From Martinezella lusitana (GTDB lineage Bacteria; Pseudomonadota; Alphaproteobacteria; Rhizobiales; Rhizobiaceae), in the NCBI RefSeq assembly GCF_014207095.1, contig NZ_JACHBG010000001.1, forward strand, positions 124,001-188,000: a stretch of DNA of 64,000 bases, given 5' to 3'. Below the pieces are notes generated by a model, which saw only the letters and a list, made by a program, of their open reading frames with translations, had not been told where the DNA came from and ran no database searches. The first letter of the stretch is position 1, and every line of letters begins with the position of its first letter. Shown here piece by piece: positions 1-9,720 of this stretch. Both the position numbers and the translations under genes were made by a program.

Positions 1-867
1 GTGACGTCGCATGGTTTTGCCGGCCACTACATGGGCTCGCGCTTCGGGCGCTCCGTCAGCGTCATTGCCGGCGAGGGCACTGGCATGGAGCGCGACTATG
101 ATTTCGACAGCCGCCTCTATTTCGCCGATCTCGACGCTGCCGAGGAAATCGGCCGCCGTGCCGGCGAGCGTGTGGTCAAGCGCGTCAACCCGCGTCAGGT
201 TCCGACGGACAGGAACGTCACCGTCATCTTCGATCCGCGCGTTGCCCGCGGCTTCGTCGGCCATATTGCCGGCGCGATCAACGGTGCATCCGTCGCCCGC
301 AAAACCAGCTTCCTGCGCGACAAGATGGGCCAGCAGGTGCTGAAGGCAGGCCTTTCGATCACCGACGATCCGCTGATCGTACGTGGCCCGTCCTCACGTC
401 CCTTCGATGGTGAAGGCGTGTCCGGCAAGCGGCTGGTCATGATCGAGGATGGCGCGCTGAAGTCCTGGTTCCTCTCGACCGCGACCGCGCGCGAAATCGG
501 CGGCGGCCTGAAGACCAACGGCCGCGGCGTGCGCGGTGGCACGGCGGTATCGCCCGCATCCACCAATCTCGCGCTGGAGCCGGGCGATATCTCGCCCGAG
601 GAACTGATCCGCAACGTCGGGACGGGCTTCTATGTCACCGAACTGATCGGCCAGGGCGTCAATATGATAACAGGCGAATATAGCCGTGGCGCCACCGGCT
701 TCTGGATCGAGAATGGCGAATTGACCTTCCCGGTGTCGGAGGTGACCATCGCCTCCAATCTGAAGGAGATGTTCATGCGCGTGACGCCGGCGAACGACAT
801 CGATCGCGATTTCGGCGTTGCCGCCCCCACGCTTGCCATTGAGGGCATGACGCTTGCCGGACGTTAA
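1..867 (+). CDS. pmbA: PmbA/TldE family metalloprotease subunit, C-terminal part
   Basis: The reading frame is open at the left edge and ends at a TAA at 865-867, so only the last 288 residues are present (PmbA proteins are about 450 residues). The sequence reads as the PmbA/TldE C-terminal half: the segment with VIFDPRVARGFVGH, the SITDDPL strand near residue 120 and the Gly-rich GGLKTNGRGVRGG stretch are typical of the TldD/PmbA fold. In the family, TldE pairs with the catalytic TldD subunit in a protease that processes peptides such as microcin B17 and CcdA; TldE itself lacks the HExxxH zinc motif. It precedes the phosphatase gene by 25 bases. The true start lies outside the window. Confidence 0.9.
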   Translation: MTSHGFAGHYMGSRFGRSVSVIAGEGTGMERDYDFDSRLYFADLDAAEEIGRRAGERVVKRVNPRQVPTDRNVTVIFDPRVARGFVGHIAGAINGASVARKTSFLRDKMGQQVLKAGLSITDDPLIVRGPSSRPFDGEGVSGKRLVMIEDGALKSWFLSTATAREIGGGLKTNGRGVRGGTAVSPASTNLALEPGDISPEELIRNVGTGFYVTELIGQGVNMITGEYSRGATGFWIENGELTFPVSEVTIASNLKEMFMRVTPANDIDRDFGVAAPTLAIEGMTLAGR

Positions 868-892
868 CGACCGGCAGAGATTGGAACTGTAA

Positions 893-1702
893 ATGAGCGA
901 TGACCAGACGGCCGGCCGGCCTAATGATGTGGACCTGATTGTTGAGGCCGCACTCGAGGCGGGCAGAATCGCTCTCGGTTTCTTTCGGCAATCGCCTGAG
1001 GTCTGGTGGAAGAATAACGGCCAGTCGCCCGTCAGCGCGGCCGATTTCGCCGCCAACGAGAGCCTGGCCGCCATTCTGCGTTCGGCGCGGCCCGATTATG
1101 GCTGGCTCTCCGAGGAAACGGACGACGATGAGCAGCGCTTGTCGCAGGCGACTGTTTTCGTCGTTGATCCGATCGACGGTACGAGGGGGTTTCTCTCTGG
1201 CCTGGAACTATGGTGTGTCAGCGTCGCCATCGTCACCGACGGACGGCCTGTGGCGGGTGTACTCTACGCACCGGCGTTGGACGAGCTGTTTGTCGCGACT
1301 GCCGGTGGTCCGGCGCTGAAGAATGGCAAGCCCATCAGCGTTTCGCAAAGGCTTGGTGACGATCCGCATCGACTGGCGACCGGCGAAGACATGCTCAAGA
1401 GTTTCGATCCTGATTTTCGCAGGAACGTCGAGCGCGTGAAGCATATCCCTTCGCTTGCCTATCGCCTCGCCATGGTGGCGGATGGGCGCCTCGAAGGAAC
1501 GATCGTCAAGCGCAACTCCCATGATTGGGATCTGGCCGCCGCCGATCTCATTCTGGAGCGGGCAGGCGGAGCGCTTGTGGATCTCTCAGGCAGTATGTTG
1601 CGCTACAATCGCCAGCAAGTGTCCCATGACGAACTCTGTGGCGCGTCGGCAGCGCAATTGCCGGAGTTTCTCCGCCAGCTTTCCCACCGAAGAGACGGTT
1701 GA
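893..1702 (+). CDS. Inositol monophosphatase/CysQ-like 3'(2'),5'-bisphosphate nucleotidase family protein
   Basis: This 269-residue protein belongs to the FIG superfamily of Li-sensitive, Mg-dependent phosphatases. Visible metal-binding motifs are the acidic pair in LSEETDDD (near 72-79), DPIDGTRGF at 92-100 and WDLAAADL at 212-219, all in the expected order and spacing. Family members hydrolyse 3'-phosphoadenosine 5'-phosphate (CysQ) or inositol monophosphates (SuhB); the sequence alone does not fix the substrate, though the position after pmbA and the short, divergent N-terminus suggest the CysQ/HisN-like branch. The ATG at 893 is 25 bases after the pmbA stop. No strong Shine-Dalgarno is visible, so coupling to the upstream gene is plausible. 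Confidence 0.85.
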   Translation: MSDDQTAGRPNDVDLIVEAALEAGRIALGFFRQSPEVWWKNNGQSPVSAADFAANESLAAILRSARPDYGWLSEETDDDEQRLSQATVFVVDPIDGTRGFLSGLELWCVSVAIVTDGRPVAGVLYAPALDELFVATAGGPALKNGKPISVSQRLGDDPHRLATGEDMLKSFDPDFRRNVERVKHIPSLAYRLAMVADGRLEGTIVKRNSHDWDLAAADLILERAGGALVDLSGSMLRYNRQQVSHDELCGASAAQLPEFLRQLSHRRDG

Positions 1703-1763
1703 CCTTTGCGTCAAAATCCCTCAGATGAAGAGCGGAGGGGGACGATAGTAGAAAGAGACGAAA

Positions 1764-2009
1764 ATGACTGATACCAGCGGCAAAAAGCAGCTCCTGCACC
1801 TCGTCTTCGGTGGTGAACTGGAGAACCTCGAAGAAGTTCAATTCCGTAACCTCAAGGAACTCGACATCGTCGGCATGTATCCCGACTATGCGAGCGCACT
1901 GACGGCCTGGAAGTCCAAGGCGCAGCAGACTGTCGACAACGCCCACATGCGTTACTTCATCGTCCATCTGCATCGTTTGCTCGATCCGCAGGAAAAGGCG
2001 GCCTCCTAA
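1764..2009 (+). CDS. DUF4170 domain protein
   Basis: This small acidic protein of 81 residues has no signal peptide or membrane segment. I recognise the DUF4170 pattern from rhizobia (central ...LKELDIVGMYPDY... and ...MRYFIVHLHRLL... segments). DUF4170 genes commonly sit just upstream of waaA in Rhizobiales, as here, which hints at a link with the lipid A/Kdo cluster, but no molecular role is known. The ATG at 1764 is preceded by AGAAAGAGACGAAA, an acceptable ribosome binding site. A hairpin-like repeat (2115-2132) lies between it and waaA. Confidence 0.8.
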   Translation: MTDTSGKKQLLHLVFGGELENLEEVQFRNLKELDIVGMYPDYASALTAWKSKAQQTVDNAHMRYFIVHLHRLLDPQEKAAS

Positions 2010-2114
2010 GCCGCCTGATACCAAAGTTTGCGTTTGATATTTTCGTCCGGAGAGGCGTTATCGCTTTAAATCCGGCACCGAAACAGTATCTTTGTCACAA
2101 TAAGAACGAAAACT

Positions 2115-2136
2115 CGGCCGTTTATCCGGCCGTTTG
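2115..2136 (+). terminator. Possible hairpin between DUF4170 and waaA
   Basis: CGGCCG at 2115-2120 is repeated as CGGCCG at 2127-2132. Because CGGCCG is self-complementary, the two copies can form a short stem-loop, followed by TTTGAT. The stem is short and the T-tract poor, so it may be only a weak attenuator. Confidence 0.3.
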
Positions 2137-2187
2137 ATAATCAGGATTGGCATCGATGATGATCAGCTGGGATAGGAGTCGATCGAG

Positions 2188-3507
2188 ATGAGCAGCCTCA
2201 GGGCGCGTCTTGCCTTGAGCGCCTATCGTCTTGGCGGCATCGCTGTCTATCCGTTTCTCGGGCCGTATCTCGCGGTCCGTGCGGCCAAGGGCAAGGAAGA
2301 CGGCACCCGTAAGCTGGAGCGCTCCGGCTATGCGAGCGCTAACCGGCCTCAGGGACCGTTGATCTGGTTCCATGCCGCAAGTGTGGGCGAGACATCGGCG
2401 GTCATTCCGCTGATCCGCGAAATCCGCCGCCGCGACATTCACGTCATCCTGACGACGGGCACGATCACCTCGGCCAAGGTGGCGCATGAGCGCCTCGGCG
2501 AAGAGGTCATTCATCAATACGTGCCCCTCGATCTCCGACCGGCCATCCGCCGTTTCCTCGATTACTGGCAGCCCGATTGCGCCATCTTCGCCGAATCCGA
2601 GATCTGGCCGACGACCATCACCGAGCTTGGCCGGCGCCGTATTCCACAGATTCTCGTCAATGCCCGCATGTCGGATCGCTCTTTCGCTCGCTGGAGCAAA
2701 CATCCTTCGCTGGCTGAGGCGCTCTTTGAAAATCTTGCCCTCGTTGTTGCCCAGTCCGATCTCGATGCTGAGCGCTACCGCGATCTCGGCGCCGTGCAGG
2801 TGCTCAAATCAGGAAACCTCAAGGTGGATACCGACGCGCCGTCCTATGACGCTCCGACGCTTGCCAGCTACATGAAGCAAATCGGCAACCGGAAGACCTG
2901 GGCGGCGGTTTCGACTTTCGAGGGCGAGGAGGCTGCCGCGGGCACGGTTCATACCATGCTCAAGGAACATAACGGCCAGCTCACCATCATCGTGCCGCGC
3001 CATCCGGACCGCTGCGATGCGATCGAGGCGATGCTCATCGAGCAAGGCTTAAAGGTGGCCCGCCGCACCCGCAACGATATCCTTTCGGCGGATGTCGATG
3101 TTTTCCTCGGTGATACGATCGGGGAGATGGGGCTCTATCTGCGCATGACCGAAGTCGCCTTCATGGGCAAGTCGCTGTTCAACGAAGGCGGCCAGAATCC
3201 GCTGGAGCCTGCCATGCTCGGCTGCGCGATTCTGACCGGCGGCCATGTCCAGAATTTCCGCGACGCCTATCAGGTGCTTGCTCGCCGCGGCAGCGCCCGC
3301 ATGGTGCGCGATACCGAGATGCTGGCGCGCGGCGTGCATTATCTGCTGACCAACGACACGGCACGGCGCACAATGATCGATGCCGGCTTCGTTGCTGTGC
3401 ATGATATGCGCGGTGCATTGGCGGCAACCGTCAAGGGGCTTGAGCCCTACATCAATCCGCTGTCGGTGAAGGCGCGGCTGATGCCGAAGACGCTGGCGAA
3501 CGGTTAA
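2188..3507 (+). CDS. waaA: 3-deoxy-D-manno-octulosonic acid (Kdo) transferase
   Basis: This 439-residue GT30 glycosyltransferase transfers Kdo from CMP-Kdo to lipid IVA at the inner face of the cytoplasmic membrane, building the LPS inner core. The N-terminal hydrophobic stretch (about 10-30) is the usual membrane anchor. HAASVGE at 62-68 holds the conserved glutamate used as catalytic base. FAESEIWP and the C-terminal GDTIGEMGLYL ... FNEGGQNPLEPA stretch are GT30 signatures. Length matches the family. The ATG at 2188 follows GGAGTCGATCGAG. It is followed 12 bases later by a HAD phosphatase and then lpxK, an arrangement that groups lipid A/Kdo steps. Confidence 0.95.
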   Translation: MSSLRARLALSAYRLGGIAVYPFLGPYLAVRAAKGKEDGTRKLERSGYASANRPQGPLIWFHAASVGETSAVIPLIREIRRRDIHVILTTGTITSAKVAHERLGEEVIHQYVPLDLRPAIRRFLDYWQPDCAIFAESEIWPTTITELGRRRIPQILVNARMSDRSFARWSKHPSLAEALFENLALVVAQSDLDAERYRDLGAVQVLKSGNLKVDTDAPSYDAPTLASYMKQIGNRKTWAAVSTFEGEEAAAGTVHTMLKEHNGQLTIIVPRHPDRCDAIEAMLIEQGLKVARRTRNDILSADVDVFLGDTIGEMGLYLRMTEVAFMGKSLFNEGGQNPLEPAMLGCAILTGGHVQNFRDAYQVLARRGSARMVRDTEMLARGVHYLLTNDTARRTMIDAGFVAVHDMRGALAATVKGLEPYINPLSVKARLMPKTLANG

Positions 3508-3519
3508 GAAGGAAAAGGC

Positions 3520-4251
3520 ATGGCAGCGGTCAAGCTGGGAGCGATTGCGGGCATTCTTTTCGACAAGGATGGCACGCTGCTTGACTATGATGCGAGCTGG
3601 CTGCCGGTCAATCGCGAGCTGGCCAGAATTGCCGCCCAAGACGATCCCATTCTGGCGGATCATCTGCTTTCCGCCTGCGGCATGGACCCGATCACCGGTC
3701 ACATTGTTCCTGACAGCCTGCTGGCGGCCGGCAATACCCGGCAGATTTCCGAGGGCCTCGTGGTCGCCGGCTCGAAGCTGGCCGTTTCCGAGCTGGTGGA
3801 GAAGCTGGACGCGCTTTTTGCACATGCCGCGGATTTCTCTTCCCCCGTCACCGACCTTGCCGCCTTCTTTCAGAGGCTGCATCAGCGCGGCTACAAGCTC
3901 GGCGTTGCGTCGAGCGACAACGAACGTTCCATCCGCCAGACCGCGCGCCGCTTCGGCTTCATCGACTATCTCGATTATATCGCCGGCTATGACAGCGGTT
4001 TCGGCACCAAGCCGGAGCCCGGCATGGTGCTTGGCTTCTATGCGGCAACCGGCCTCTCGCCGGCGCAGGTCGCGGTTGTCGGCGACAACAATCACGATCT
4101 CCACATGGGACGCAATGCCGGCGTCGGCCTAACCGTCGGCGTGCTGACGGGCACCGGGTCGCGCGAGACGCTGACCGCCGCCTCCGACTATTGCCTCAAC
4201 GATATCACCGAGCTGGAAAGCCTGCTTATGCCGGTCGCCCAGCTTGCCTGA
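3520..4251 (+). CDS. HAD-family phosphatase (phosphoglycolate phosphatase-like)
   Basis: This 243-residue protein shows HAD motifs in order: FDKDGTLLD near residues 14-22 (nucleophile Asp15, acid Asp17), VASSDN (motif II), a lysine in GFGTKPEPG (motif III) and VVGDNNHDLHMG (motif IV). It has the alpha-helical cap of Gph-like subclass I enzymes. The substrate is unknown. Its location between waaA and lpxK, with 12 bases to waaA, makes co-expression with lipid A genes likely, but nothing in the sequence proves a role in LPS. It could equally be a general phosphoglycolate or nucleotide phosphatase. Confidence 0.8.
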   Translation: MAAVKLGAIAGILFDKDGTLLDYDASWLPVNRELARIAAQDDPILADHLLSACGMDPITGHIVPDSLLAAGNTRQISEGLVVAGSKLAVSELVEKLDALFAHAADFSSPVTDLAAFFQRLHQRGYKLGVASSDNERSIRQTARRFGFIDYLDYIAGYDSGFGTKPEPGMVLGFYAATGLSPAQVAVVGDNNHDLHMGRNAGVGLTVGVLTGTGSRETLTAASDYCLNDITELESLLMPVAQLA

Positions 4252-4334
4252 TCTTGGCAAGGGCTTGCTTTTTCATCCGATCTGCCGTTTTTTGCCACTT
4301 TGCTGACGTATCAGGCGCGAGGCTGGAATAGAAT

Positions 4335-5384
4335 ATGGTATCGGAAGCACCACCCTTCTGGTGGCGAAAACCGGATTGGCGTGCGTGGGGGCTCTCGCCC
4401 TTTTCCTTTCTTTATGGCCGCATTGCCGGGCATCGAATGGTGCATGCCCACCGTGCCTCCGTGCGCGCGCCGGTCATCTGCATCGGTAATTTCACCGTCG
4501 GCGGGGCGGGGAAGACACCTACGGCGCTTGCGCTTGCCAAGGCTGCGAAGGCCAAGGGCCTGACGCCGGGCTTCCTGAGCCGCGGCTACGGCGGCTCGCT
4601 CGATGTTACGACCGTCGTCGATCCCGCACATCATCACGCAACGGCGGTCGGCGACGAGCCGCTTCTCTTGGCTCGCGAAGCCTTGACGGTCATTGCGCGC
4701 CGTCGTGCCGAGGGCGCCGAACGGCTCGTGCGCGAAGGTGCCGATCTCATCATCATGGATGACGGTTTCCAGAGCGCGCATCTCGCCATCGATTATGCCC
4801 TTGTCGTCATCGACGCTGGCAGGGGCATCGGCAACGGTTATCTTGTTCCGGCAGGCCCGGTGCGGGCACCGCTGCGCACGCAGCTCCTCTACGCCTCCGG
4901 CATATTGAAGGTTGGGGATGGCAGCGCGGCCGATCGCGTCGTTCGCCTTGCCGCCCGTGCCGGAAAGCCGTTCTTCACGGCTGCAGTCAAGGTTCGTGGC
5001 CAGGAGGACCTGCGCGGCCGGAATGTTCTTGCCTTCGCCGGCATCGCCGACCCCAGCAAGTTCTTTCGCACCGTCGAGACGCTCGGGGCAAATATCGCGG
5101 CCACCCGCACCTTCGGGGACCATGAGCATCCAGGCGAGGATGAGGTGTCGGATATTCTCGATCTCGCCTCCCGCGAAGGCTTGGAGATTGTCACCACATC
5201 AAAGGATTACGTTCGCCTGATAGGCCATCACGGCCGTGCGGATGAGTTGCTCGGGCGTTGCAGGGTCATCGAGATCGACATGGTCTTCGAAGATCCGCAG
5301 GCGCCGAGCATGATCATCGACAAGGCGATCGCAGCCGCTCGCGAGCGCCGTCTGCGGGAGGGAAGCAGCGTCAGGTCTGGCTAA
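4335..5384 (+). CDS. lpxK: Tetraacyldisaccharide 4'-kinase
   Basis: LpxK phosphorylates the 4' position of the lipid A disaccharide at the inner membrane. The 349-residue protein has an N-terminal amphipathic/membrane-associating segment, the Walker A P-loop [13 protein letters not shown] at 51-63, the following LSRGYGG motif and IIMDDGFQS (Walker B-like DD). Length is typical for rhizobial LpxK. The ATG at 4335 begins [13 protein letters not shown], a conserved N-terminus. It lies 83 bases after the HAD gene in the waaA-lpxK cluster. Confidence 0.95.
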   Translation: MVSEAPPFWWRKPDWRAWGLSPFSFLYGRIAGHRMVHAHRASVRAPVICIGNFTVGGAGKTPTALALAKAAKAKGLTPGFLSRGYGGSLDVTTVVDPAHHHATAVGDEPLLLAREALTVIARRRAEGAERLVREGADLIIMDDGFQSAHLAIDYALVVIDAGRGIGNGYLVPAGPVRAPLRTQLLYASGILKVGDGSAADRVVRLAARAGKPFFTAAVKVRGQEDLRGRNVLAFAGIADPSKFFRTVETLGANIAATRTFGDHEHPGEDEVSDILDLASREGLEIVTTSKDYVRLIGHHGRADELLGRCRVIEIDMVFEDPQAPSMIIDKAIAAARERRLREGSSVRSG

Positions 5385-5416
5385 AGCGTGTCGCGATACG
5401 CGAAGCGGAGGAGAAG

Positions 5417-5647
5417 TCAGCGCTTCTGATTGGGAAGAGCGCCGGCGCGTTTTTCGGCTTCAAGCGAGGAAATCACGTCGGCATAGGGCTCCTGGCGGGC
5501 GACGCTCCAATAGCGAAGCTCGTCCAGCGCAATGCGTTGACCGGTCATGGCGCAGATGACGTGGGAACCCGGCATCAGGATCTGGAAATCGCCGTCGAGA
5601 TAGCGAATTTTCGCCTCGCGGTTTCCGTGTCCCTCGAAAAGATTCAT
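5417..5647 (-). CDS. DUF2093 domain protein
   Basis: This small protein of 76 residues starts at the ATG at 5647 (MNLFEGHGNREAKI...), chosen because the family begins there and AAGGACGGCAGGAT precedes it; an in-frame upstream ATG would add 18 unconserved residues. The central AKIRYLDGDFQILMPG and LDELRYWSVARQEPY segments are the DUF2093 signature. It is probably a small cytosolic beta-rich protein with no known role. It is convergent with lpxK, with only 32 bases between the two stops. Confidence 0.8.
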   Translation of the reverse strand: MNLFEGHGNREAKIRYLDGDFQILMPGSHVICAMTGQRIALDELRYWSVARQEPYADVISSLEAEKRAGALPNQKR

Positions 5648-5710
5648 ATCCTGCCGTCCTTGATCTCTGTCACCTGTTTGCCATACCGCGATGGACGGCA
5701 CTTTTCCAGA

Positions 5711-5747
5711 GCATTTCCAGGAAAAGTGCCTGGCGGGTTTCCATCCG
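5711..5747. repeat. Degenerate RIME-like palindromic element
   Basis: GCATTTCCAGGAAAAGTG followed by GGGTTTCC is a degraded version of the palindrome seen intact at 41490-41533 (shared TTCCAGGAAAAGTG core). It lies in the short gap between DUF2093 and mutL. Similar elements recur in intergenic spaces of Rhizobium genomes. Confidence 0.5.
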
Positions 5748-5796
5748 TAGCACCTCGACTAGGAAAACATCCTAATCCTTTCGAACTCAGGCGTCT

Positions 5797-7641
5797 CTAG
5801 CTACGTCCGAAGAGCCGCTCGATGTCCGACAGTTTCAGCTCTATATAGGTTGGCCGGCCGTGATTGCACTGTCCGGAGCCCGGCGTCGCCTCCATCTGGC
5901 GCAGCAAAGCGTTCATCTCCTCCGGCCGCAACCGCCGTCCCGAACGCACAGAACCGTGGCACGCCATGGTCGCGGCGACGTATTCGAGTTTGGCGGCCAA
6001 GCCGGACGCCGTATCCCACTCGGCGATCTCGTCGGCCAGTTGTCGGATCAGGCCCTGCGCGTCGACTTCACCGAGCATGGCTGGCGTCTCCCGAACCGCG
6101 ACCGCACCGGGGCCGAAGCGTTCGACGGCAAGGCCGAGTTCGCCAAGTTCCTCCGCAAACGCCATCAGCCGATCACAATCTTCCTCGGGAAGATCGATGA
6201 TTTCGGGGATCAACAGCACCTGAGAGGACAGCCGCTTCGAGTGCAGGGCCTTGCGCATCGCTTCGAAGACCAGCCGCTCATGCGCGGCGTGCTGGTCGAC
6301 GATCACAAGACCACTATCGGTCTGGGCGACGATGTAGTTTTCGTGCAGCTGCGCGCGCGCAGCACCGAGCGGAAAACGAGAAGGTTCCTCCGCCCGCACC
6401 GGTTCCACCTGCGGCGGTGCCTCTGCGCGTGCGGTGGGTGTTACAAGCCCGTCAAAGCTCGCCTGCGGCCTCTCGGTAAAACCATATCCATTAGATGACG
6501 CCGCTCTTTCATAGCCGCTGGCATAGGGGCGCGTTGGTGAGGTCTCCGGCGTCCAGGGCGTGGTCGACTGCGACGGCCGCCACCCGGGCTGAAAGCCGGA
6601 GCGGCCGGCGCTGAAGGCGCGCAACATGCCGTCCGCTCCCGTCGTCGCGGCGCGATCGCCCTCCCGCGCCAGCGCCTCGCGCACGGCGCCGACGATCAGG
6701 CCGCGAACGAGGCCGGGATCGCGGAAACGCACGTCGGATTTCGCCGGATGCACGTTGACGTCGACTAGCGCCGGGTCGAGCGTCAGCGACAGGACGGCAA
6801 CGGGGTAGCGTCCGGAAGGGATGGTTTCCGCATAGGCGCCGCGGATCGCCGAGAGGATCAGCTTGTCCTGCACCGGCCTGCCGTTGACGAAAGCATATTG
6901 ATGCGCCGAGTTGCCGCGATTGAACGTCGGCACCCCGGCAAAACCAGTGAGGCTGACATCCTCGCGCACGGCATCGAGGGCGATGGCGTTGTCCTTGAAC
7001 TCGGCCCCGAGGATCTGCGCCATGCGGGCGAGATGGTCGTCGCCGGTCGCCGCAAATTCAAGCGTCGAGCGGTCGCTGCCCGAGAGAACGAAGCGCACCC
7101 GGGGAAACGCGATTGCCATGCGCTTGACGATTTCGGTGATGGCTGCCGCTTCCGCCTTCTCCGTCTTCAGGAATTTCAGGCGGGCTGGCGTGGCGAAGAA
7201 GAGGTCGCGCACCTCGACAATCGTGCCGGGATTGGCCGCAGCCGGGCGCAGATGCAGCACCTTGCCGCCGGCAACGGCGATCTCCGCACCGCCCGAGGCA
7301 CCCGTTCTACGGCTGGCGATCGACAGCTTGGCGACGGAAGCGATGGAGGGGAGGGCCTCGCCGCGGAAGCCGAGCGTGCGGATATCCTCGAGCGTATCGG
7401 AGATTTTCGAGGTGCAGTGGCGGCGGACCGCAAGCTCCAGATCCGCCTCTTCCATGCCGGAGCCGTTGTCGCTGACCCGCAGCAATGCTTTGCCGCCACC
7501 GGCCGTCGCGATCTCGATGCGCGTCGCACCGGCGTCCAGCGCATTCTCGATCAATTCCTTTGCGGCGCTCGCCGGGCGCTCGATGACTTCGCCGGCGGCA
7601 ATCTGGTTGATCAGGGTTTCGGAGAGTTGCTTGATGGCCAT
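5797..7641 (-). CDS. mutL: DNA mismatch repair protein MutL with endonuclease motif
   Basis: This 614-residue MutL starts at the ATG at 7641 ([19 protein letters not shown]), the conserved start; the frame is open for 33 more codons upstream, but these do not resemble MutL. GHKL ATPase motifs are clear: [18 protein letters not shown] and GFRGEAL. A proline/serine-rich linker (about 330-420) leads to the C-terminal dimerisation domain. That domain contains [12 protein letters not shown] near residue 448, which fits the DQHA(x)2E(x)4E metal-binding site of MutL endonucleases, as expected in bacteria lacking MutH. It acts with MutS to nick the mismatched strand. Confidence 0.96.
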   Translation of the reverse strand: MAIKQLSETLINQIAAGEVIERPASAAKELIENALDAGATRIEIATAGGGKALLRVSDNGSGMEEADLELAVRRHCTSKISDTLEDIRTLGFRGEALPSIASVAKLSIASRRTGASGGAEIAVAGGKVLHLRPAAANPGTIVEVRDLFFATPARLKFLKTEKAEAAAITEIVKRMAIAFPRVRFVLSGSDRSTLEFAATGDDHLARMAQILGAEFKDNAIALDAVREDVSLTGFAGVPTFNRGNSAHQYAFVNGRPVQDKLILSAIRGAYAETIPSGRYPVAVLSLTLDPALVDVNVHPAKSDVRFRDPGLVRGLIVGAVREALAREGDRAATTGADGMLRAFSAGRSGFQPGWRPSQSTTPWTPETSPTRPYASGYERAASSNGYGFTERPQASFDGLVTPTARAEAPPQVEPVRAEEPSRFPLGAARAQLHENYIVAQTDSGLVIVDQHAAHERLVFEAMRKALHSKRLSSQVLLIPEIIDLPEEDCDRLMAFAEELGELGLAVERFGPGAVAVRETPAMLGEVDAQGLIRQLADEIAEWDTASGLAAKLEYVAATMACHGSVRSGRRLRPEEMNALLRQMEATPGSGQCNHGRPTYIELKLSDIERLFGRS

Positions 7642-7980
7642 TGCTGCATTCTCGTGGATTCGCGGCGGAGAAGAAAGAGGAAAGGCGATTTGCCCAGTCT
7701 CTTCCACCCGTTTCCGTGCCTTGCCGAGGGGTTTAATCAATGTTTAAGGGAATGATGACAGGTTGCCGAGCAAGAACTTGAAATGACTGCAGATGGCGCG
7801 CCTCGTGCACGCTGAGGGCTCTTGACGGCAGGTTGGTGGCCGTCAACTTCCATGAGCCATGGTTCCATCTGCTTCAAGTGCCCAGGCCAGCATGATATTT
7901 TCATAAGTTTACCTGCAGAGCGGGCGCCGCCCTGTCGATTTGTCATGTTGTGAAACTGGTAGAGTGTAGGAATAGAACGA
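7642..7980. other. Intergenic region between mutL and the PAS-REC gene
   Basis: This 339-base divergent gap must hold both promoters. The clearest structure is a perfect inverted repeat, TTGACGGC at 7822-7829 and GCCGTCAA at 7839-7846 with a 9-base spacer, about 135 bases before the start at 7981. No small ORF or RNA gene could be supported. Confidence 0.5.
7822..7846. promoter_or_regulatory. 8-bp perfect inverted repeat
   Basis: TTGACGGC (7822-7829) and GCCGTCAA (7839-7846) flank the spacer AGGTTGGTG. The geometry fits a dimeric regulator site or a small RNA hairpin upstream of the PAS-REC gene. No regulator can be named from the sequence. Confidence 0.35.
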
Positions 7981-9720
7981 ATGACTGCCGAGATTGAGAA
8001 GGCAGCTTTGGCAATGATGACGGAAGATCCGCCTTCCGGCAGCAACCTGCACTCGATGTTTTTTGATGCGTTTTGCGACGGGCTTTCCAGCGCTTTCTTC
8101 GCCTACGACAAGAATGATCTTCTACTGTTCGCCAGCCGCCAGGTTCTGAACTTCTTTCCAATCCAGCCTGAATTTCTGCGATCCTCCACCCGTCTGCGCG
8201 ATTTTCTCGGCGCCGTCTTCGATACAGGCGTGCTCTGTCAGGCTGGCCCCAGCAAATCGGTGGCCAATCGCGACGGCTGGATTTCGCAACGCATCGCCTC
8301 GCATTGGCGTGAGCGATCAGAGACGACGGAACATTTTGTCGACGATCGCCGTGTCCGCATCATCAATCGGCGGCTGTCATCCGGTATCGGTTTCTGCATT
8401 CTCTCCGATGTCTCCGAAATGAAGAAACGCGAAGAGCAATGGCGCATCGATATGGAGCGTGTGCAGCTCACCGAGGATATTCTCGACGGCCTGCCGTTTC
8501 CGCTCTTCGTCAAGGACCAGAACATGGTCTATGTCGCGGTCAACAGGGCATTCTGCGACAAATATCAGACAGCAGCGGACGAAGTTCGCGGGCGCAAGGG
8601 CATCGATCTCTTCTCCACCGACCTTGCCACTCGATTTGACGAGAGCGACCGGCACGTCATCGAGACCGGCGAAATGTCGATTTCGCGTCAGCGCCAGATT
8701 GCCCGTGACGGCCTCGAGCGCGATATCGTCACGCGTAAGCAGCGCATCGGCAAGCCCGGCCGCTATTTCCTCGTCGGCACCATGCAGGATCTGCCGAAGG
8801 ACGGAAGTGATTTCGACGAATTCGCGCTTGCGTCGCATATCCGGGAGAACAGCGACCGATCCTATCGCCGCGCCTATGTTCCAATGGCAGCGCTGCAGGC
8901 CGTTTCGCGCCGGCCGGCTGCCATGGAGACCTTCGCGCCCGAAAGCTTCAGCGGTCGCAAGGTGCTTGTCGTGACAGCCGATTTCGCGGCAGAGACGGCT
9001 GCGCTTAAGACGCTCGGCGCCTATGGCTTCGAAGCCTGCGTCGTGCACGACGAGAACGAAGAGGCGGCATTTCTGGACGTGGCGAGTGCGCATGGCGTCA
9101 AGATCGATCTCGTCATCGTCGACAATCAGCTGGGCAAGCGCGGCATCGAGCTGGCCGAGCGGCAGAACGTGGCGGTTCTTTCGCTGGATGGATCGCAGCT
9201 TGCCACCGAACTGACATTCCTCATTGCCCGCCACTTCAATCGCAATATTCGCGGCGCGCTTGCCGGAGACGCCACGCAGTCTGGGCCAGCGCCGGAATGG
9301 CGGCGAGGGGACGCGGGCGAGGAGCGCCGGGTGCAAGTCGTGGTCGCCGAAGACAATGACATCAATCAGATCGTCTTTGCGCAGATCCTTGAAGGCCTTG
9401 GATACAGCCATGCCATCGCGGCCAGCGGCGACGATGCCGTGCGGCTGTGGCAGGAACATCGTCCCGAACTTATCCTGATGGATATTACGCTGCCTGGCTT
9501 AAACGGTTTCGAGGCCGCAAGGCTGATCCGCGGTGCGGAAAAAGGCAGCGGCTCGCATACGCCGATCATCGGCGTGCTGACGCAGGCATTCGAGCGCGAT
9601 CGCAAGGAGTGTGAAGACGCCGGCATGGATGATGTCGTTCTGAAGCCGGTCAGTCCGGACATTATCGAAACGGTATTTCAGAAGTATATGCGCTCTGCTC
9701 GTAAGGTTCAGAGCAGGTAA
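7981..9720 (+). CDS. PAS-PAS-(pseudo)receiver-receiver signalling protein without kinase domain
   Basis: This soluble protein of 579 residues has no membrane segment. Two PAS-like regions cover about 25-150 (...FFAYDKNDLLLFAS...) and about 165-285 (...PLFVKDQNMVYVAVNRAF...), joined by a short coiled segment. Residues about 322-415 fold like a receiver (KVLVVTAD ... LVIVDNQLG) but lack the usual acidic pair. A canonical receiver follows at about 450-570: VVAEDND acidic pair, phospho-acceptor Asp in LILMDITLP, Thr in GVLTQ and Lys in VLKPVS. There is no histidine kinase HisKA/HATPase module, although PAS plus REC is the layout of hybrid kinases. The GGDEF-EAL gene follows after 126 bases, so the two may act together in c-di-GMP signalling. 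Confidence 0.75.
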   Translation: MTAEIEKAALAMMTEDPPSGSNLHSMFFDAFCDGLSSAFFAYDKNDLLLFASRQVLNFFPIQPEFLRSSTRLRDFLGAVFDTGVLCQAGPSKSVANRDGWISQRIASHWRERSETTEHFVDDRRVRIINRRLSSGIGFCILSDVSEMKKREEQWRIDMERVQLTEDILDGLPFPLFVKDQNMVYVAVNRAFCDKYQTAADEVRGRKGIDLFSTDLATRFDESDRHVIETGEMSISRQRQIARDGLERDIVTRKQRIGKPGRYFLVGTMQDLPKDGSDFDEFALASHIRENSDRSYRRAYVPMAALQAVSRRPAAMETFAPESFSGRKVLVVTADFAAETAALKTLGAYGFEACVVHDENEEAAFLDVASAHGVKIDLVIVDNQLGKRGIELAERQNVAVLSLDGSQLATELTFLIARHFNRNIRGALAGDATQSGPAPEWRRGDAGEERRVQVVVAEDNDINQIVFAQILEGLGYSHAIAASGDDAVRLWQEHRPELILMDITLPGLNGFEAARLIRGAEKGSGSHTPIIGVLTQAFERDRKECEDAGMDDVVLKPVSPDIIETVFQKYMRSARKVQSR

